Part shown: one piece after another, positions 63,892 to 64,000 of the stretch | Position numbering within the stretch: the stretch's first letter is position 1 | How the letters are laid out: each line of letters opens with the position of its first letter | DNA from: Lysobacter sp. BMK333-48F3 | GTDB taxonomy: Bacteria; Pseudomonadota; Gammaproteobacteria; Xanthomonadales; Xanthomonadaceae | Assembly: GCF_019733395.1 (NCBI RefSeq) | Contig: NZ_JAIHOO010000001.1 | Location: 4,821,394-4,885,393, forward strand | Direction: 5' to 3' | Length of the DNA stretch: 64,000 bases | Notes under the pieces: generated by a model | Database searches by the model: none | Seen by the model: the letters and a program-made list of their open reading frames with translations, nothing else | Told to the model about the DNA's origin: nothing | Position numbers and translations under genes: made by a program

Positions 63892-63942
63892 TGTCGCGGC
63901 TTATGACCGGAGGAAATCCCCGTGGGACGCCGCTCCTACAGG
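63892..63942. repeat. Long-form dispersed palindrome
   Basis: GTCGCGGCTT, an insert with GACCGGAGGAAATCCCCGTG, then GACGCCGCTCCTAC. It matches the copies at 36925, 37596 and 57987. Confidence 0.85.
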
Positions 63943-63972
63943 CGGCGTCCCTGCCTCCGTCCAGGAAAACAG

Positions 63973-64000
63973 AACGGCCGCTGCGCAGGCAGCGGCCGTT
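63973..64000 (-). terminator. Hairpin at the window edge
   Basis: AACGGCCGCTGC pairs with GCAGCGGCCGTT around GCAG. On the minus strand it is followed by CTGTTTTCC, so it may end a minus-strand gene located beyond the window. Confidence 0.6.

Larger units (their letters stand above)
63694..64000. other. Repeat-containing end of the window
   Basis: 307 bp with an inverted short-form palindrome (63750-63773), a long-form palindrome (63892-63942) and a hairpin at the edge. No gene is visible; the next gene lies outside the window. Confidence 0.6.

Overview
This is a GC-rich (roughly 70 percent) gammaproteobacterial chromosome segment. Gene order, secreted subtilisin-like and lysyl-endopeptidase-like proteases, a GH16 lipoprotein, a GH19-type lysozyme/chitinase and intergenic spaces full of short dispersed repeats all point to Lysobacter or a close relative in the Xanthomonadaceae. 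This is inferred from gene content only; no 16S gene is present. About 55 protein genes, one tRNA-Thr(CGU), one riboswitch, one insertion sequence and many repeat elements can be supported.

Layout. 1-9.4 kb: tail of a DHA2 efflux pump, an orphan hypX, a tiny Cys-rich exported peptide, a membrane-anchored glutaredoxin, a PAP2-like protein overlapping radA, three uncharacterised genes and tRNA-Thr. 9.5-12.7 kb: exported proteins, including a GH16-like lipoprotein with a LacI-type operator over its promoter. 12.8-20.2 kb: the minus-strand housekeeping run murJ-ribF-ileS-lspA-ispH. 20.3-22.9 kb: rpsT, then rplU-rpmA-obgE. 23-29 kb: a YidB/OmpA-like envelope protein, a large exported S8 protease, and an OmpA-like lipoprotein whose 5' end lies in a striking double palindrome (27406-28153) that is probably an assembly artefact or a fold-back rearrangement. 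29-33.5 kb: uvrA, a thioesterase and an IS1595-type element inserted into a dispersed repeat. 33.6-42.7 kb: PCu(A)C chaperone, two crotonase-family enzymes, a PstS-OmpA fusion, a repeat-rich 1-kb gap, the sulfurtransferase/Nudix/DUF1289 operon, an FKBP-like protein and nth.

42.8-50.9 kb is a phosphate-starvation block: an OprP-type porin, two tandem pstS genes, pstC, pstA, pstB and phoU. Pho-box-like 11-bp-period repeats precede the porin (weak), pstS1 and pstS2 (both clear). Three copies of a MITE-like element lie between its genes.

51.2-54.7 kb holds the most notable system: an ECF sigma factor, then an EGxCG-repeat precursor peptide, a DUF692 multinuclear iron oxidase (MNIO), a DUF2063 partner and a DoxX-like membrane protein. 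This is the HvfABC/bufferin type of copper-linked RiPP pathway. 54.8-64 kb: RNase T, an unknown protein, a GH19-type lysin, a guanidinium exporter gene behind a guanidine-II (mini-ykkC) riboswitch, rlmB, a duplicated MITE-like repeat, rnr and a lysyl-endopeptidase-like protease.

Intergenic regions carry several dispersed repeat families: GGGAATN heptamer arrays, a GCGGTCGCGGCTT...GCCGCTCCTAC palindrome in short and long forms, GTCATYCCCGC double-hairpin elements and a CCCCCCTTTGAAAAAGGGG MITE-like element.
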